Counted from the stretch's first letter, positions 27,193-36,514 are shown. The stretch: 64,000 bases of DNA from Desulfoluna sp942491485 (GCA_942491485.1 CALOAX010000013.1:186001-250000), one strand, 5' to 3'. The notes: generated from the letters alone by a model not told the origin. Made by a program: numbers and translations.

Positions 27193-27221
27193 TTTATCTC
27201 TTCCGCCTGCCGAATTGTAAA
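27193..27221 (-). promoter_or_regulatory. Candidate promoter of the cold-shock gene
   Basis: On the minus strand, TTTACA (27216-27221) - 17 nt - GATAAA (27193-27198). The start site would be near 27186, with a leader of about 58 nt. Confidence 0.45.
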
Positions 27222-27790
27222 GGGGACCCGTGCACAAAGCAGTCCGCCGCAATATCGGCAAAGGGAAAGTGTATGCGGTGTCGAATGGTTTGGAAGTGGT
27301 TAGTGGATATATCTTGAAAAGAGGCGCTGCGTGGCAGCAACCCGAAGGGTCTCAGCGCGAGGGCCGATGGTCGGGTCTTGTGAAATTTTGCTCCGAAGTC
27401 GCGTGGTTCGTGTCAAGCAGGGGTGCCGGAAAAGAGCACCTGGTACATAAGGGGGAATGCAAAACGGTGTTCATCTCTTCGTGCGAGTCCGGGTATTCCT
27501 CTTCAAGGTACTTTAGTCTGTTTTTTACATGGGTTAACGGGATTAATCAAGGAAAAAATATCAAAAGATCATTACCCTGTAGCAATACGTGACGCAAAAG
27601 CACAGCATATAGAGGTAAGATTCTCTGTTTTTATTATATGTTGTGGCTCAGAGGATTGGCGAAATAATCGTTCTTTTTCGCGAAAAGAGAGGAAAGTGAG
27701 GATCCGACCCTCAAAGAGTAAAGCATCGGATCCCCTCTGAATTCTACTTTCCCCGGGCTGCGGTGAGCAGACAGGGGAGTCAAACAAGGA
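27222..27790. other. Intergenic region, no gene seen
   Basis: This stretch is less GC-rich than the rest of the window. Short frames on both strands lack ribosome sites and family features. It holds one clear inverted repeat, GGATCCGA (27700) / TCGGATCC (27726), with an 18-nt loop. I see no tmRNA, RNase P, SRP or 6S RNA hallmarks. Confidence 0.4.
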
Positions 27791-29143
27791 TCAGGAGGCG
27801 GCGATTATCTCCTCAAGGGCCCCTTCAATCTCGGAGCGAATGGCAGCAAGGCTCTCTTCACTCAAGGCCTCAAAGCGAAGCACCAGGGCAGGCTGGGTGT
27901 TGGACGCCCGAACAAGCCCCCAGCCGTCATCGTAGAGGACGCGAGCCCCGTCCACATCAATGACGGTGTGGGTCGCGACAAAGCGCTCCTTGAGCTTTCC
28001 TGCGATGGCAAACTTCACCGTATCCGGACACTCCACACGGATCTCCGGGGTGTTGAAGGTCACCGGCAGGTCGGCCAGCAGGGATGACAGGGGTTTTCCT
28101 TCATCGGCCACAATCTCCAGGAGGCGCAGGGTGGCATACAAGGCATCGTCATAGCCGAAGTAACGATCGGCAAAGAAGATATGTCCGCTCATCTCCCCTG
28201 CCAACTCGGCCTTTGTCTCCTTCATCTTCTCCTTGATGAGGGAGTGCCCGGTTTTCCACATGATAGCGTTGCCGCCGCGGCCGTTGATGTCGTCGTACAT
28301 CACCTGGGAGCACTTGACCTCGGAGATGAAGGTGGCTCCGGGCTTGCGGGAGAGAATCTCACGGGCAAAGATCACCATGAGCTGGTCTCCGTAGATGATG
28401 GTGCCCGTCTCATCCACCACCCCGATGCGATCGCCGTCCCCGTCGTACCCGATGCCCAGATCGAGCTTTTTCTCACGAACCAGGGCCACCAGGTCCTCCA
28501 TGTTTGCAAGAACCGTGGGGTCTGCCTCGTGGTTGGGAAAGGTGCCGTCCATCTCGCAGTAGAGGGGGTGTACCGTGAGATCAAAGCGCTCCAGCAAAGG
28601 CAGAACAATGGGGCCTGCAGACCCGTTGCCCGCATCGACCCCCACCTTCAGGGGCCGTGAAAGGGACACGGTCTCACTCATGTAGTCAAGGTAAGGGGTC
28701 AGGATATCGGTTTCACAGCGGCTCCCCGCCCCCTCTTCAAAGGCACCGGCCTCAATCATCTCGTACAGGCCCTTGATGTCCGACCCGTGGATGGAGTCGG
28801 TGCCACAGCACATTTTAAAGCCGTTGTACTCAGGTGGGTTGTGGCTGGCCGTGACCATCACCCCCCCTTCCAGCTTCAAGTGATGAATGGAAAAATAAAG
28901 AAGGGGGGTGGCACAATACCCCAGCTCCGTCACGTCACACCCGGTGGAGAGCAGCCCTTCGATGAGGCGCTCGGTGTAGAGATCGGATGTGGTCCGGCAA
29001 TCCTTGCCCACGGCGATGCGGGTTTTCCCCTTGCGCCTGAGATAGCTCCCCACGGCCTTGCCAATGAGGCAGGCATCGGTCTCGGTAAAATCCTCTCCGG
29101 CCACACCGCGGATATCGTATTCTCTGAAAATGGTCGGGTTCAT
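27791..29143 (-). CDS. Phosphomannomutase/phosphoglucomutase
   Basis: The protein has 450 residues. It interconverts hexose 1- and 6-phosphates for cell-surface sugar synthesis. Hallmarks: FREYDIRG near the start, the phosphoserine loop TASHNPPEYNGFK, the metal loop GYDGDGDRIG, the sugar-specificity loop GEMSGHIFF, and a C-terminal phosphate-binding stretch with RASNTQPALVLRFEA. This is the AlgC/ManB-type alpha-D-phosphohexomutase pattern. The ATG at 29143 has GAGGAG 5 nt upstream; an in-frame GTG at 29149 overlaps that site. uppP lies upstream on the same strand, 55 nt away. Confidence 0.9.
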   Translation of the reverse strand: MNPTIFREYDIRGVAGEDFTETDACLIGKAVGSYLRRKGKTRIAVGKDCRTTSDLYTERLIEGLLSTGCDVTELGYCATPLLYFSIHHLKLEGGVMVTASHNPPEYNGFKMCCGTDSIHGSDIKGLYEMIEAGAFEEGAGSRCETDILTPYLDYMSETVSLSRPLKVGVDAGNGSAGPIVLPLLERFDLTVHPLYCEMDGTFPNHEADPTVLANMEDLVALVREKKLDLGIGYDGDGDRIGVVDETGTIIYGDQLMVIFAREILSRKPGATFISEVKCSQVMYDDINGRGGNAIMWKTGHSLIKEKMKETKAELAGEMSGHIFFADRYFGYDDALYATLRLLEIVADEGKPLSSLLADLPVTFNTPEIRVECPDTVKFAIAGKLKERFVATHTVIDVDGARVLYDDGWGLVRASNTQPALVLRFEALSEESLAAIRSEIEGALEEIIAAS

Positions 29144-29198
29144 GGTCACTCCTCACGAAAAAATGCGTTGGTTGAAATCGAATTATACACCTGCCGGA

Positions 29199-30011
29199 TC
29201 ACCATCCGGCCACCAGGGCAGCAAGGCCCAGAATGAGGCAATAGGGGGCAAAAAAATGAAGTTTGCCCCGCCCCACGATATAGACAAGGAAACGTAGGGC
29301 CAGGTAGCCTGTCACGGCTGAAACAGCGGTCCCGGCAGCAATGAGTCCCCAGGAGGGAAGGGTCTCCTTCGACAAATCGAGGATGGCCAGGAGACTGGCC
29401 CCCACGATGGCCGGAATAGAGAGCAGAAACGAAAACCGTGCGGCCCGCTCCCGGCTGACCCCGAAAAAAAGGGCGAGGGCAATGGTGGACCCGGACCTGG
29501 AGAGCCCCGGAAAGACAGCCATGCCCTGAATCAACCCGATAAAAAGGGCTTTCGGCAGGGTGATCTTCTGGTCCCGGTCCTGGGGCACCAGCGCGGTGGC
29601 CACGAGGAGGCCGGCGGTGACGCAGAGCATGGCCCCCACCAGGGCAAGGGAGGAGAACACCGTCTCGGAAAACCCCTTGATCACCACCCCTATAATGGCC
29701 GTGGGGACGCTCCCCGCAAGGATCATCCCCACCATGGTGAGCTCTTCCTGCACCTCGACCGACAGGGAGTTCACCTTCCCGCCGCTTACGACCAGGGCGA
29801 GCATGGCCTTGACGAGGGCCACGATATCCCGGCGAAAAAAGAGGCACACCGCACCCAGCGTCCCCACGTGCAGGCAGATGTCAAAAAAGAGCTCCGGCTC
29901 ATGAAGGCCGAAAAATCGCTGAAAGAGCACCAGGTGCCCGGAACTGCTCACCGGTAAAAACTCGGTAAGACCCTGAATAAAGCCCAAGAAAATCGAATGA
30001 AAAAGTCCCAA
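29199..30011 (-). CDS. uppP: Undecaprenyl-diphosphatase (BacA/UppP)
   Basis: The protein has 270 residues and is an integral membrane protein of about eight segments. The family signatures are QGLTEFLPVSSSGHL near the N-terminus, with the catalytic Glu and Ser/His, and FPGLSRSGSTI in the middle. It recycles the C55 lipid carrier for peptidoglycan synthesis. The start appears to be a TTG at 30011: no ATG occurs in frame before the conserved block and the resulting N-terminus has the family length, although the ribosome site is weak. It is co-directional with the phosphohexomutase, so an envelope-precursor operon is likely. Confidence 0.9.
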   Translation of the reverse strand: MGLFHSIFLGFIQGLTEFLPVSSSGHLVLFQRFFGLHEPELFFDICLHVGTLGAVCLFFRRDIVALVKAMLALVVSGGKVNSLSVEVQEELTMVGMILAGSVPTAIIGVVIKGFSETVFSSLALVGAMLCVTAGLLVATALVPQDRDQKITLPKALFIGLIQGMAVFPGLSRSGSTIALALFFGVSRERAARFSFLLSIPAIVGASLLAILDLSKETLPSWGLIAAGTAVSAVTGYLALRFLVYIVGRGKLHFFAPYCLILGLAALVAGW

Positions 30012-30071
30012 AACCCTGCCTTTGCTGTGAGGTCCCCTACGCTCAGGGACGCGGTAAAAAAATCGTAACGA

Positions 30072-30286
30072 TTCAGCGTGTGCCTCCGGCGGCCCTGACG
30101 GGGGCTAAACTTTTGTCTGATCTGAAAGAGTTGGTTTAACAAACAGGCCTTAAAACTTATCCTTGAATGAATTCCTTTTTAAAGGCGGATGTGCTTTGGC
30201 CCGAGGAACGAGGGGCAAAGCGCATCCGCAACCTGCTTTCAAGGTTTTTTGCCTAATGTGGCTTCGCCACCCTTGCCGCCGGAGGC
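30072..30286 (+). repeat. Composite intergenic repeat with inverted ends, copy 7
   Basis: The left end is GCCTCCGGCGGCCCTGACGG, then an A/T-rich spacer with aacaaacagg. The central hairpin (30185 on) has loop GAGGAACGA, and the third hairpin is enlarged by an insert containing gcctaatgtggcttcgcca. The right end is GCCGCCGGAGGC at 30286. It lies 48 bp downstream of the stop codon of the moeA-type gene, which is on the minus strand. Confidence 0.75.
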
Positions 30287-30334
30287 AGCTTATTGGGAGC
30301 TGAATAGTTAACGCGCTGCGCCATCGGGCGCCTG

Positions 30335-32260
30335 TTAAAAGGTTGCGACAACCTCGCCGGTGGTTTCCGTGCTGTAGCCCCCGAGGGCCAGGACGCGCTC
30401 TTTAAATCGTTGGGATCGAATGGTGGCGAGGAATTCCTCCACCATGGGGGTATCTGCGAAATCGTTGTCGATGAGCAGGTCATACTGTTCGGTGACCACA
30501 GGAATGAAGTCAAGGTCCAGGGCCCGGGCAGCGGCATGGATGCCAAGGCCGGCATCGGCGGTTCCGGAGAGAACGGCCACGGCCACTGACATGTGTGTAT
30601 ACTCATCCCGGGTGTACCCGTCAATTGATTTGTCGTCGATTCCCAACGCCTTAAGGCGGTAGTCCAGGAGAATCCGGGTACCGGAACCGGCCTGCCGGTT
30701 GACAAAGGTGACCCCTTCCCGGGTGAGGCACTCGATGCCGGTGATCCCTTTGGGGTTCCCCTTGGCCACCATGAGGCCCTGCTGGCGGGTGACGAGGTTC
30801 ACCAGGGTGAGGGAGCGGCCCGGAAGGTACTTTTCGATATAGGAGAGGTTGTAGCTGCCGTCGGACGGGTCGAGGAGATGGATGCCCGCCAGGTGGCACA
30901 CCCGGCGCTTGAGGGCCATGATCCCCCCCATGCTTCCCACATGGCTGGAGGAGAGGCGAGCCTTGCCTGAGCGTCGCCGGATCTCATCGGAGATAAGGTC
31001 CAGGGTGTTGTCGTGACTCCCCACGGCCACCAGGGTGCGCCCAATGGCCGAAGCAGGGCGCAGCAACTCACAGGGGACCTCGGTTCCGGCGGAGAGCCCC
31101 TCCACGTGGGTGGGAATGCGGATGATGCCGTCGGCTTCCGTGATGCTGGTCAAGGTTCCGGCCCCCCCGGCGATGGGGGTGGCAATGATGGTCTCCCCCA
31201 CCTGCCCCAGCTTCACCCGCAGGAACTCCTCCACCCCCAGCTTGGAGGCGACTTTGCGAGACGGCGTCACGGCAAGGGTGGCCTTGGGTTCGAAGCTTCG
31301 CCCAGAAAGGGAGGCAAGAAGAGGGGAGAGACACTGCTCAAAGGCGACAATGGCCGACACCGGGTACCCCGGCATGCCGAACACCGGCACCTCGATCACC
31401 TCGCCCACCAGCACCGGCTTTCCGGGCATGATGGTCACCCCGTGAAAGAGCAGGGAACCGCACTCGGTCACCACCTTCCTGGCGTAATCCTCGGAACCGG
31501 CCGAAGAGCCCCCTATAATGAGAATGGCGTCAAACCCTTCGGCTGCCGCTTCCCGAACCCGAGCCTTAATCACCTCGGGCTCATCGCGGATAATAGGGTT
31601 TTTCACGGCAATGCCGCCCTCTTTTTCCACCATGGCGCCGAGCATGTGAGAGTTGGATTCAAAGATGCGCCCCGGTTCAGGCTGGGCCGTCTCCGCGTCC
31701 GAGAGCGGTACCAGTTCAGAGCCGGTGGGAATAACCAGCACCCGGGGCACCCCATACACCGCCACCTCAAACATACCGGCGGCCACAAGGGCGCCCACGC
31801 AGTAAGGGGTCAGCTGGTGCCCCGTGGGGAAAAGAAGCTCCGTGGCAACGATGTCCTCCCCCATTTTCCGGACATGCTGAAAAGGGTAGGCAGGGCTCTC
31901 GATGACCATCTCGGTGTCGGAGACGGCATTCACCGCTTCGATCATGATCACCGCATCGCACCCGTCGGGCAGGCGATGCCCCGTGTTGACGGGAAAGGCT
32001 GTCTCGCCCTTGATCAGGGTCTTGGGACGCCCTTCCGAGGCGCCGTAGGTGGTCTCTGCCAACACGGCAATCCCGTCCATGGCGGAGGCATGGTAGCCGG
32101 GGGAGGAGGCCCGGGCAAAGACCGGCTCGGCCAGAACCCTTCCGGCGGCCAGCGCCGAGGAAACCTTCTCTCCGGGAATCCGGCGGGAACCGAAGCGCGC
32201 CTCAAGCCTGCCTTGGGCCTCTTCAAGGGAAATCATGTCAAGGTATACATTTCTGCTCAT
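30335..32260 (-). CDS. MoeA-type molybdopterin protein fused to a substrate-binding (PBP-like) domain
   Basis: The protein has 641 residues. Residues 1-410 are MoeA: SPGYHASAMDGIAV, MPGKPVLVGEVIEVPVFGMPGYPVS (read in pieces) and the domain IV ending. Residues 420-641 are a PBP-like domain (PF12727 type) with AVGSHDNTLDLISDEI, GSMGGIMALKRRVCHLAGIHLL and FVNRQAGSGTRILLDY. MoeA domains insert molybdenum (or tungsten) into molybdopterin. The fused domain resembles periplasmic oxyanion or ligand binders but is cytosolic here and may sense a ligand. The fusion is common in sulfate reducers and archaea. It is followed upstream, on the same strand, by a second moeA. Confidence 0.88.
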   Translation of the reverse strand: MSRNVYLDMISLEEAQGRLEARFGSRRIPGEKVSSALAAGRVLAEPVFARASSPGYHASAMDGIAVLAETTYGASEGRPKTLIKGETAFPVNTGHRLPDGCDAVIMIEAVNAVSDTEMVIESPAYPFQHVRKMGEDIVATELLFPTGHQLTPYCVGALVAAGMFEVAVYGVPRVLVIPTGSELVPLSDAETAQPEPGRIFESNSHMLGAMVEKEGGIAVKNPIIRDEPEVIKARVREAAAEGFDAILIIGGSSAGSEDYARKVVTECGSLLFHGVTIMPGKPVLVGEVIEVPVFGMPGYPVSAIVAFEQCLSPLLASLSGRSFEPKATLAVTPSRKVASKLGVEEFLRVKLGQVGETIIATPIAGGAGTLTSITEADGIIRIPTHVEGLSAGTEVPCELLRPASAIGRTLVAVGSHDNTLDLISDEIRRRSGKARLSSSHVGSMGGIMALKRRVCHLAGIHLLDPSDGSYNLSYIEKYLPGRSLTLVNLVTRQQGLMVAKGNPKGITGIECLTREGVTFVNRQAGSGTRILLDYRLKALGIDDKSIDGYTRDEYTHMSVAVAVLSGTADAGLGIHAAARALDLDFIPVVTEQYDLLIDNDFADTPMVEEFLATIRSQRFKERVLALGGYSTETTGEVVATF

Positions 32261-32308
32261 GGGTCTGCCCTTTATTCAATATGGGAATGTCGTGGGTCTA
32301 TTTTGCTT

Positions 32309-32480
32309 GCCTCCGGCGGCCCTGCCGGGGGCCAACCTTTTAAAAAGGGTGCCAAACAGGTCTTTTAAAAAAAACTTGGGTCAACCTAAAGCCTAAAGCA
32401 AATGTGATTTGGCCTGAGGAACGAAGGACAAAGCGCATTTGCAACCAGCTTTCAAGGTGGCACACCTTGCCGCCGGAGGC
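32309..32480 (+). repeat. Composite intergenic repeat with inverted ends, copy 8
   Basis: Left end GCCTCCGGCGGCCCTGCCGG; spacer with aaacagg; central hairpin from 32397 with loop GAGGAACGA and stem arms rich in A/T changes (agcaaatgtg...cgcatttgc); CAAGGTGGCACACCTTG; right end GCCGCCGGAGGC. It fills the gap between the two moeA genes. Confidence 0.75.
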
Positions 32481-32520
32481 ATTTTTTTTGGCCACTTTAG
32501 CCATAGAAGGCATGCTTTTG

Positions 32521-33747
32521 TTATGGCAACAGCCGCACCGTAACCTGGCTGTCGCTGTAGAGTCCCTCGGTGTCTTTTTCAATGCGGATGAGCCCGTCGG
32601 CGTGCACCATGGTGTGGATCAGTCCCGATTTGCCGGGCAGGGGCTCGGCGATGTAACCCTCCCCTTCGGGAATGAGACGGGTGCGGACAAAGTCGGTTCG
32701 CCCCTGGGCGGAGGCGATGTTGCGGGAGAGTCGGGCCGTCACCTGGGGGCGGGCCGTCACCTGGGTCCCCGAAGCCCCAAGAAGAAAGGGGCGCACCACC
32801 ACCTCAAAGACCACCATGGCCGAGGCCACATGGCCGGGCAGGCCCCACACCGGCTTGCCGCCGACACGAGCCAGAATGGTCGGTTTTCCGGGACTGATGG
32901 CAATGCCGTGCACCAGCACCTCGCTCCCTTCCAGCCCCTCCATGGCGGTGAGGGTCCGGTCCCGCATGCCCACGGAACTGCCCCCGGAAATCAACACCGT
33001 ATCGCAGGAGCCCAGGGCCTCTGCAAGAAGCGGTTCCAGGTCCCCCTCCCCGTCGCCTGCGATGCCCAGGGGAAGGGCCACGCCCCCCGCCTCGGCCACC
33101 ATGGCTGACAGGGTGTGGGTGTTCACGTCCCGGATCTCGGCCATTTTCGGTGTTTCCGTCACCGGAACCACCTCGTCCCCGGTGGAGATGATGCCCACCA
33201 CAGGTCGCTTGTAGACAGACACCGTCTGGCGTCCCGATGCGGCAAGCAGCCCGGTTTCGGCCGCCCCCACTGGGGTGCCCGCAGCAAGAATCACCCGGCC
33301 CTTGGCAAAATCTTCACCGCGGGTGATCAGGTGGTGGCCCGGGGCCACGCTCCGGTAGATCTCAATGGTCTCCTCGTCCACCCGGTCGGTGTGCTCCACC
33401 ATCACCACGGCATCGGCCCCTTGGGGAAGCATGCCCCCGGTGGAGATGGCTGCCGCCTCCCCTTGAGTCAGGGCAAAGTCGGGCTCTTCCCCCATGCCCA
33501 CGGAACCCGCGACGCGAAGCCAGGCCGGGGCGGCGTCAGAGGCGCCAAAGGTATCGGCCCCGCGAACGGCGTACCCGTCCATGGTGGCCCGGTCAAAACC
33601 GGGAATGTCAATATCCGAGGAGACATCTTCGGCAAGAATGCGATTCAACGCGGCAGAAAGGGGAACCTCCTCCACCTCGGTGGCAGGGAAGGTCTCGGCA
33701 AGGGCAAGGACGGTCTGAAGGTCTGAAACGTTGAAAAATCCTATCAT
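32521..33747 (-). CDS. moeA: Molybdopterin molybdenumtransferase MoeA
   Basis: The protein has 408 residues and is a stand-alone MoeA. Family features: PGFDRATMDGYAVRG, GAAAISTGGMLPQGADAVVMVE (read in pieces), VGIISTGDEVV, DTVLISGGSSVGMRD, and SPGKPTILARVGGKPVWGLPGH. It ligates molybdate to adenylylated molybdopterin. It is paralogous to the neighbouring MoeA-PBP fusion; one copy may serve tungsten enzymes, but that is inference. The ATG at 33747 has only a weak GGA ribosome site about 12 nt upstream. The 260-bp gap to the next gene on the same strand is filled by an intergenic repeat. Confidence 0.92.
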   Translation of the reverse strand: MIGFFNVSDLQTVLALAETFPATEVEEVPLSAALNRILAEDVSSDIDIPGFDRATMDGYAVRGADTFGASDAAPAWLRVAGSVGMGEEPDFALTQGEAAAISTGGMLPQGADAVVMVEHTDRVDEETIEIYRSVAPGHHLITRGEDFAKGRVILAAGTPVGAAETGLLAASGRQTVSVYKRPVVGIISTGDEVVPVTETPKMAEIRDVNTHTLSAMVAEAGGVALPLGIAGDGEGDLEPLLAEALGSCDTVLISGGSSVGMRDRTLTAMEGLEGSEVLVHGIAISPGKPTILARVGGKPVWGLPGHVASAMVVFEVVVRPFLLGASGTQVTARPQVTARLSRNIASAQGRTDFVRTRLIPEGEGYIAEPLPGKSGLIHTMVHADGLIRIEKDTEGLYSDSQVTVRLLP

Positions 33748-33996
33748 GAATCGGTGATTCCGTAATCTTTAGGGTGGGCTGATGGGATGACCTGTCAAAA
33801 AAGTCCTCCGCCGGCAGGGGGGATGGCGCCAAGCGTACTTTCTCAGGCATCGTTTATAGATTGATAGCACACCCCTTACCGGAGTTCAAACCACAGATTG
33901 TAACACGGCAAAAGTCCTTGCGATGGTTGAAAAAATTGAGTAAGGGATGGCCTGTATCTGAAAAAATCCCTTAACAAAACCGACATGGAGGGTGTT

Positions 33997-34662
33997 GTGA
34001 CCCAGAGCCGCCAAAGATCCGCTCTTTCTCTTCTGTTTCTCCTGTTCTTCCTGGCCTGTTCTGCGACGGCCTGGGGGGAGAGCCCGGGCCTTGATGCCCA
34101 CGCCCTGCTGAAAAAGGTCGAGACCCGCCTGGGAGCCGAAGGCTTTTCAGCCCGGTTTTTTCAGGAGTCCCCCTTACAGGCCATCGGCATCGTGGAGACC
34201 GCCGAAGGGCAGGTCTGGTTTCGAAAACCAAACCGGGTCCGCTGGGAGTACGAAACCCCGGATCGCCTCCACTACATCACCGATGGCGAAACCCTCTGGA
34301 TCCACAGCGTCGATGACGGGCAGGTCTGGACCGGGTCCGCCGATGCCTTCTTCGGCAAAGGCGGGGGAGCCCGCTTTCTGGCCGATGTCACCACAGTGGC
34401 CGAACGGTTCATCACCGAGGCCCCGGTGTTGGCGGACGGGGCCTACCGCCTCGGCCTGACCCCAAACAACCCCGAGGACGCCCTTGCCCGCGTGGAACTC
34501 TCCATCGATGCGTCCACCTTTGACATCACCCGCGTGGTCTCCACGGCAAAAACCGGCGAAGAGACCACCCTCACCTTCAGCGGGTTCGTACGAACAAAAC
34601 CGGAACTCTCACGGTTTGTCTTTGAAATTCCCGAAGGGGCGTTGGTTTCTCCCCTTGAGTAA
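33997..34662 (+). CDS. lolA: LolA-like outer-membrane lipoprotein carrier
   Basis: The protein has 221 residues. It starts with a signal peptide (SALSLLFLLFFLACSATAWG), cleaved near residue 27. The body FSARFFQESPLQAIGIVETAEG (read in pieces) and VWFRKPNRVRWEYETPD matches the LolA start, and LTFSGFVRTKPELSRFVFEIPEG matches the end. It should shuttle lipoproteins across the periplasm from LolCDE. The GTG at 33997 has GGAGG 5 nt upstream; the ATG at 33985 precedes that site and has none of its own. nadA follows on the same strand 97 nt later. Confidence 0.85.
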   Translation: MTQSRQRSALSLLFLLFFLACSATAWGESPGLDAHALLKKVETRLGAEGFSARFFQESPLQAIGIVETAEGQVWFRKPNRVRWEYETPDRLHYITDGETLWIHSVDDGQVWTGSADAFFGKGGGARFLADVTTVAERFITEAPVLADGAYRLGLTPNNPEDALARVELSIDASTFDITRVVSTAKTGEETTLTFSGFVRTKPELSRFVFEIPEGALVSPLE

Positions 34663-34759
34663 TGTGCACCAGAAAAAAACAGATGCTGCCGTCTCCCCTT
34701 ATGAGCCGAACTCTAAGGAGACCACACGTCATCTGAGCTAAAACGCAAGGAGTGTGTTC

Positions 34760-35662
34760 ATGGAAGCTACAAAAGAGAAAATCAAACGCCTGCTCAAAGA
34801 GAAAAACGCCATCCTTCTCGCCCACAACTACGTGCTGCCTGAAGTTCAGGACGTGGCCGACCTCTGCGGCGACTCCCTGGAACTCAGCATCAAGGCCGCG
34901 GCCACCGATGCCGAGGTGATCGTCTTTTGCGGGGTCCACTTCATGGCGGAAACCGCCTCCATTCTCTCCCCGGAAAAAACCGTGCTCCTGCCCGTAACGG
35001 AAGCCGGATGTCCCATGGCGGACATGGTCACCGAAAGCAGCCTCGCCGCCCGCAAAGCAGAACTCCCCGGTGTGCCCGTGGTCACCTACGTCAACTCATC
35101 GGCCGCGGTCAAGGCCCTCTCCGATGTCTGCTGCACCAGCGCCAACGTCGTAAAGGTGGTGAACAGCCTTGAGGCCGACGAGGTCCTCATGACCCCGGAC
35201 CGCAACCTCGCCCAGTACGCCGCATCCAAAACCGACAAGAAGGTCCACCTCTGGGAGGGCTACTGCCCCTTCCACAACACCCTCACCGCCGAGGCAGCCC
35301 TGGCCGTCAAGGCCAAGCACCCCGGCGCCATCTTCCTGGCCCACCCCGAGTGCCCCCCGGAAGTGCTTGAAGTGGCCGACGTGGTGGAATCCACCTCCGG
35401 CATGCTCCGTTATGTCAAAGAGTCTTCTGCTGACACCTTTATCATCGGCACGGAAGTGGGCATCCTCTACCCCCTCTCCCAGCAGAACCCGGAGAAGACC
35501 TTTATCCCGGCCTCCCTCGATATGGCCTGCGCCGACATGAAACGCATCCGCTTAGACGACATCGTCGCCTGCCTCGAAACCTTCAATGGCGAGGTGAAGG
35601 TACCCGAGGAGATTCGCGCTCCGGCGCTCTCCGCCGTGGAAAAAATGATCGCCATGGTGTGA
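34760..35662 (+). CDS. nadA: Quinolinate synthase
   Basis: The protein has 300 residues. It condenses iminoaspartate with dihydroxyacetone phosphate to quinolinate for NAD synthesis. Hallmarks: LLAHNYVLPEVQDVADLCGDSL near the start (read in pieces), VTYVNSSAAVKA, SANVVKVV, HPECPPEV, and MACADMKRI. The conserved cysteines for the 4Fe-4S cluster lie in the CCTSAN, HPECPP and MACADM stretches. The ATG at 34760 has AAGGAG 7 nt upstream; the open frame begins with a GTG 6 nt earlier that overlaps the ribosome site. nadB and nadC are not in the window. Confidence 0.95.
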   Translation: MEATKEKIKRLLKEKNAILLAHNYVLPEVQDVADLCGDSLELSIKAAATDAEVIVFCGVHFMAETASILSPEKTVLLPVTEAGCPMADMVTESSLAARKAELPGVPVVTYVNSSAAVKALSDVCCTSANVVKVVNSLEADEVLMTPDRNLAQYAASKTDKKVHLWEGYCPFHNTLTAEAALAVKAKHPGAIFLAHPECPPEVLEVADVVESTSGMLRYVKESSADTFIIGTEVGILYPLSQQNPEKTFIPASLDMACADMKRIRLDDIVACLETFNGEVKVPEEIRAPALSAVEKMIAMV

Positions 35663-35676
35663 GGGCCTGAAAAACA

Positions 35677-35845
35677 GCCTCCGGCGGCCAGGGGATAATC
35701 CCCTGGACCCCAGGTTGCGACTAATCTCACCCCTCGTTCCTTGGGGTGAGATCATTCGCGGTGATTTTCATAAAATCGGCCAAGATCTGTTTCTCAAACT
35801 TTTCAAAAGTTTGGCCCCAACCTGATGAGCCCCACAAACCTCCGG
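35677..35845 (-). repeat. Composite intergenic repeat, copy 9
   Basis: It begins GCCTCCGGCGG 14 nt after the nadA stop, then CCAGGGGATAATCCCCTGG, then a central hairpin ctaatctcacccc / ggggtgagatcatt around loop TCGTTCCTT. A reversed copy of the A/T-rich module (aaacttttcaaaagtttgg) follows. Confidence 0.7.
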
Positions 35846-36190
35846 CAATGCGCGTTGCCCTTCAACAGGGCTGCCGGACACACCCGTGTCCCCCCCCATG
35901 CATGCACAAAACCGTTTGCCTGCGAACCAATTCCATGGAAAGCAACATGCCCCCCCTTCACACGAGCACCCGCCCACCAGGCTTGGCATACTCGCTTCAA
36001 ATGGCACGACCGCGCCCTGCCTCCAACGCATCCACAAAGCATGCGCGCCCTTACAAGCGCATCTTCAATGGGTTAAACCCGCCCCATGGCCACCACGCCT
36101 GCCATGAAAAAGGTTGCTCAACGCCAAGGGATGTGGTTTCTGTTACAGTGCATACAAAGTAATTTGACCCAAGTCCCAACAAGGATGGCC
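35846..36190. other. Intergenic region, no gene seen
   Basis: Pyrimidine-rich sequence with runs of C. The short overlapping frames lack ribosome sites and resemble nothing. I see no promoter with good spacing for the ferredoxin gene that follows. Confidence 0.35.
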
Positions 36191-36514
36191 ATGGCAACGG
36201 ATCCCCCCGATAACGCGCTGTACGAGACCTTAAGGGCCCGGCTGGACAGCCTGGGGTCTGAGGCTCCCCCACCGGAAAGGGACGCTGAACTAAAGCGCCT
36301 CAAGGCCCTGTTCAAAGGGCGAGAGGCCCGCTTCGTGGAAGAGTTCTGCATCGGCTGCGGTCGGTGCGTCCCCCGCTGCCCCACGGAGGCGCTCACCCTG
36401 GAGGGGAAAACCCTGCACTACGCACCAGAGCGCTGCATCGGCTGCGGCCTCTGCACCCCCCAGTGCCCCACAGAGGCTCTCACCCTGCAGGTCCGGGGGG
36501 AACAAAACGCATAA
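36191..36514 (+). CDS. 2[4Fe-4S] ferredoxin-like protein
   Basis: The protein has 107 residues. An N-terminal helical region of about 50 residues precedes two perfect bacterial ferredoxin motifs, CIGCGRCVPRCP and CIGCGLCTPQCP, spaced as in 2[4Fe-4S] ferredoxins. It should carry electrons in the cytosol. The ATG at 36191 has AAGGA 6 nt upstream; an ATG at 36185 overlaps that site. The first base after the stop codon begins a repeat fragment. The partner enzyme is unknown; the next gene downstream is a ferredoxin-nitroreductase. Confidence 0.85.
   Translation: MATDPPDNALYETLRARLDSLGSEAPPPERDAELKRLKALFKGREARFVEEFCIGCGRCVPRCPTEALTLEGKTLHYAPERCIGCGLCTPQCPTEALTLQVRGEQNA

Noticed and set aside
27222..27790. 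Structured non-coding RNA in the gap upstream of the cold-shock gene
   Set aside because: I looked for tmRNA, RNase P, SRP and 6S hallmarks and found none; one short inverted repeat is not enough.
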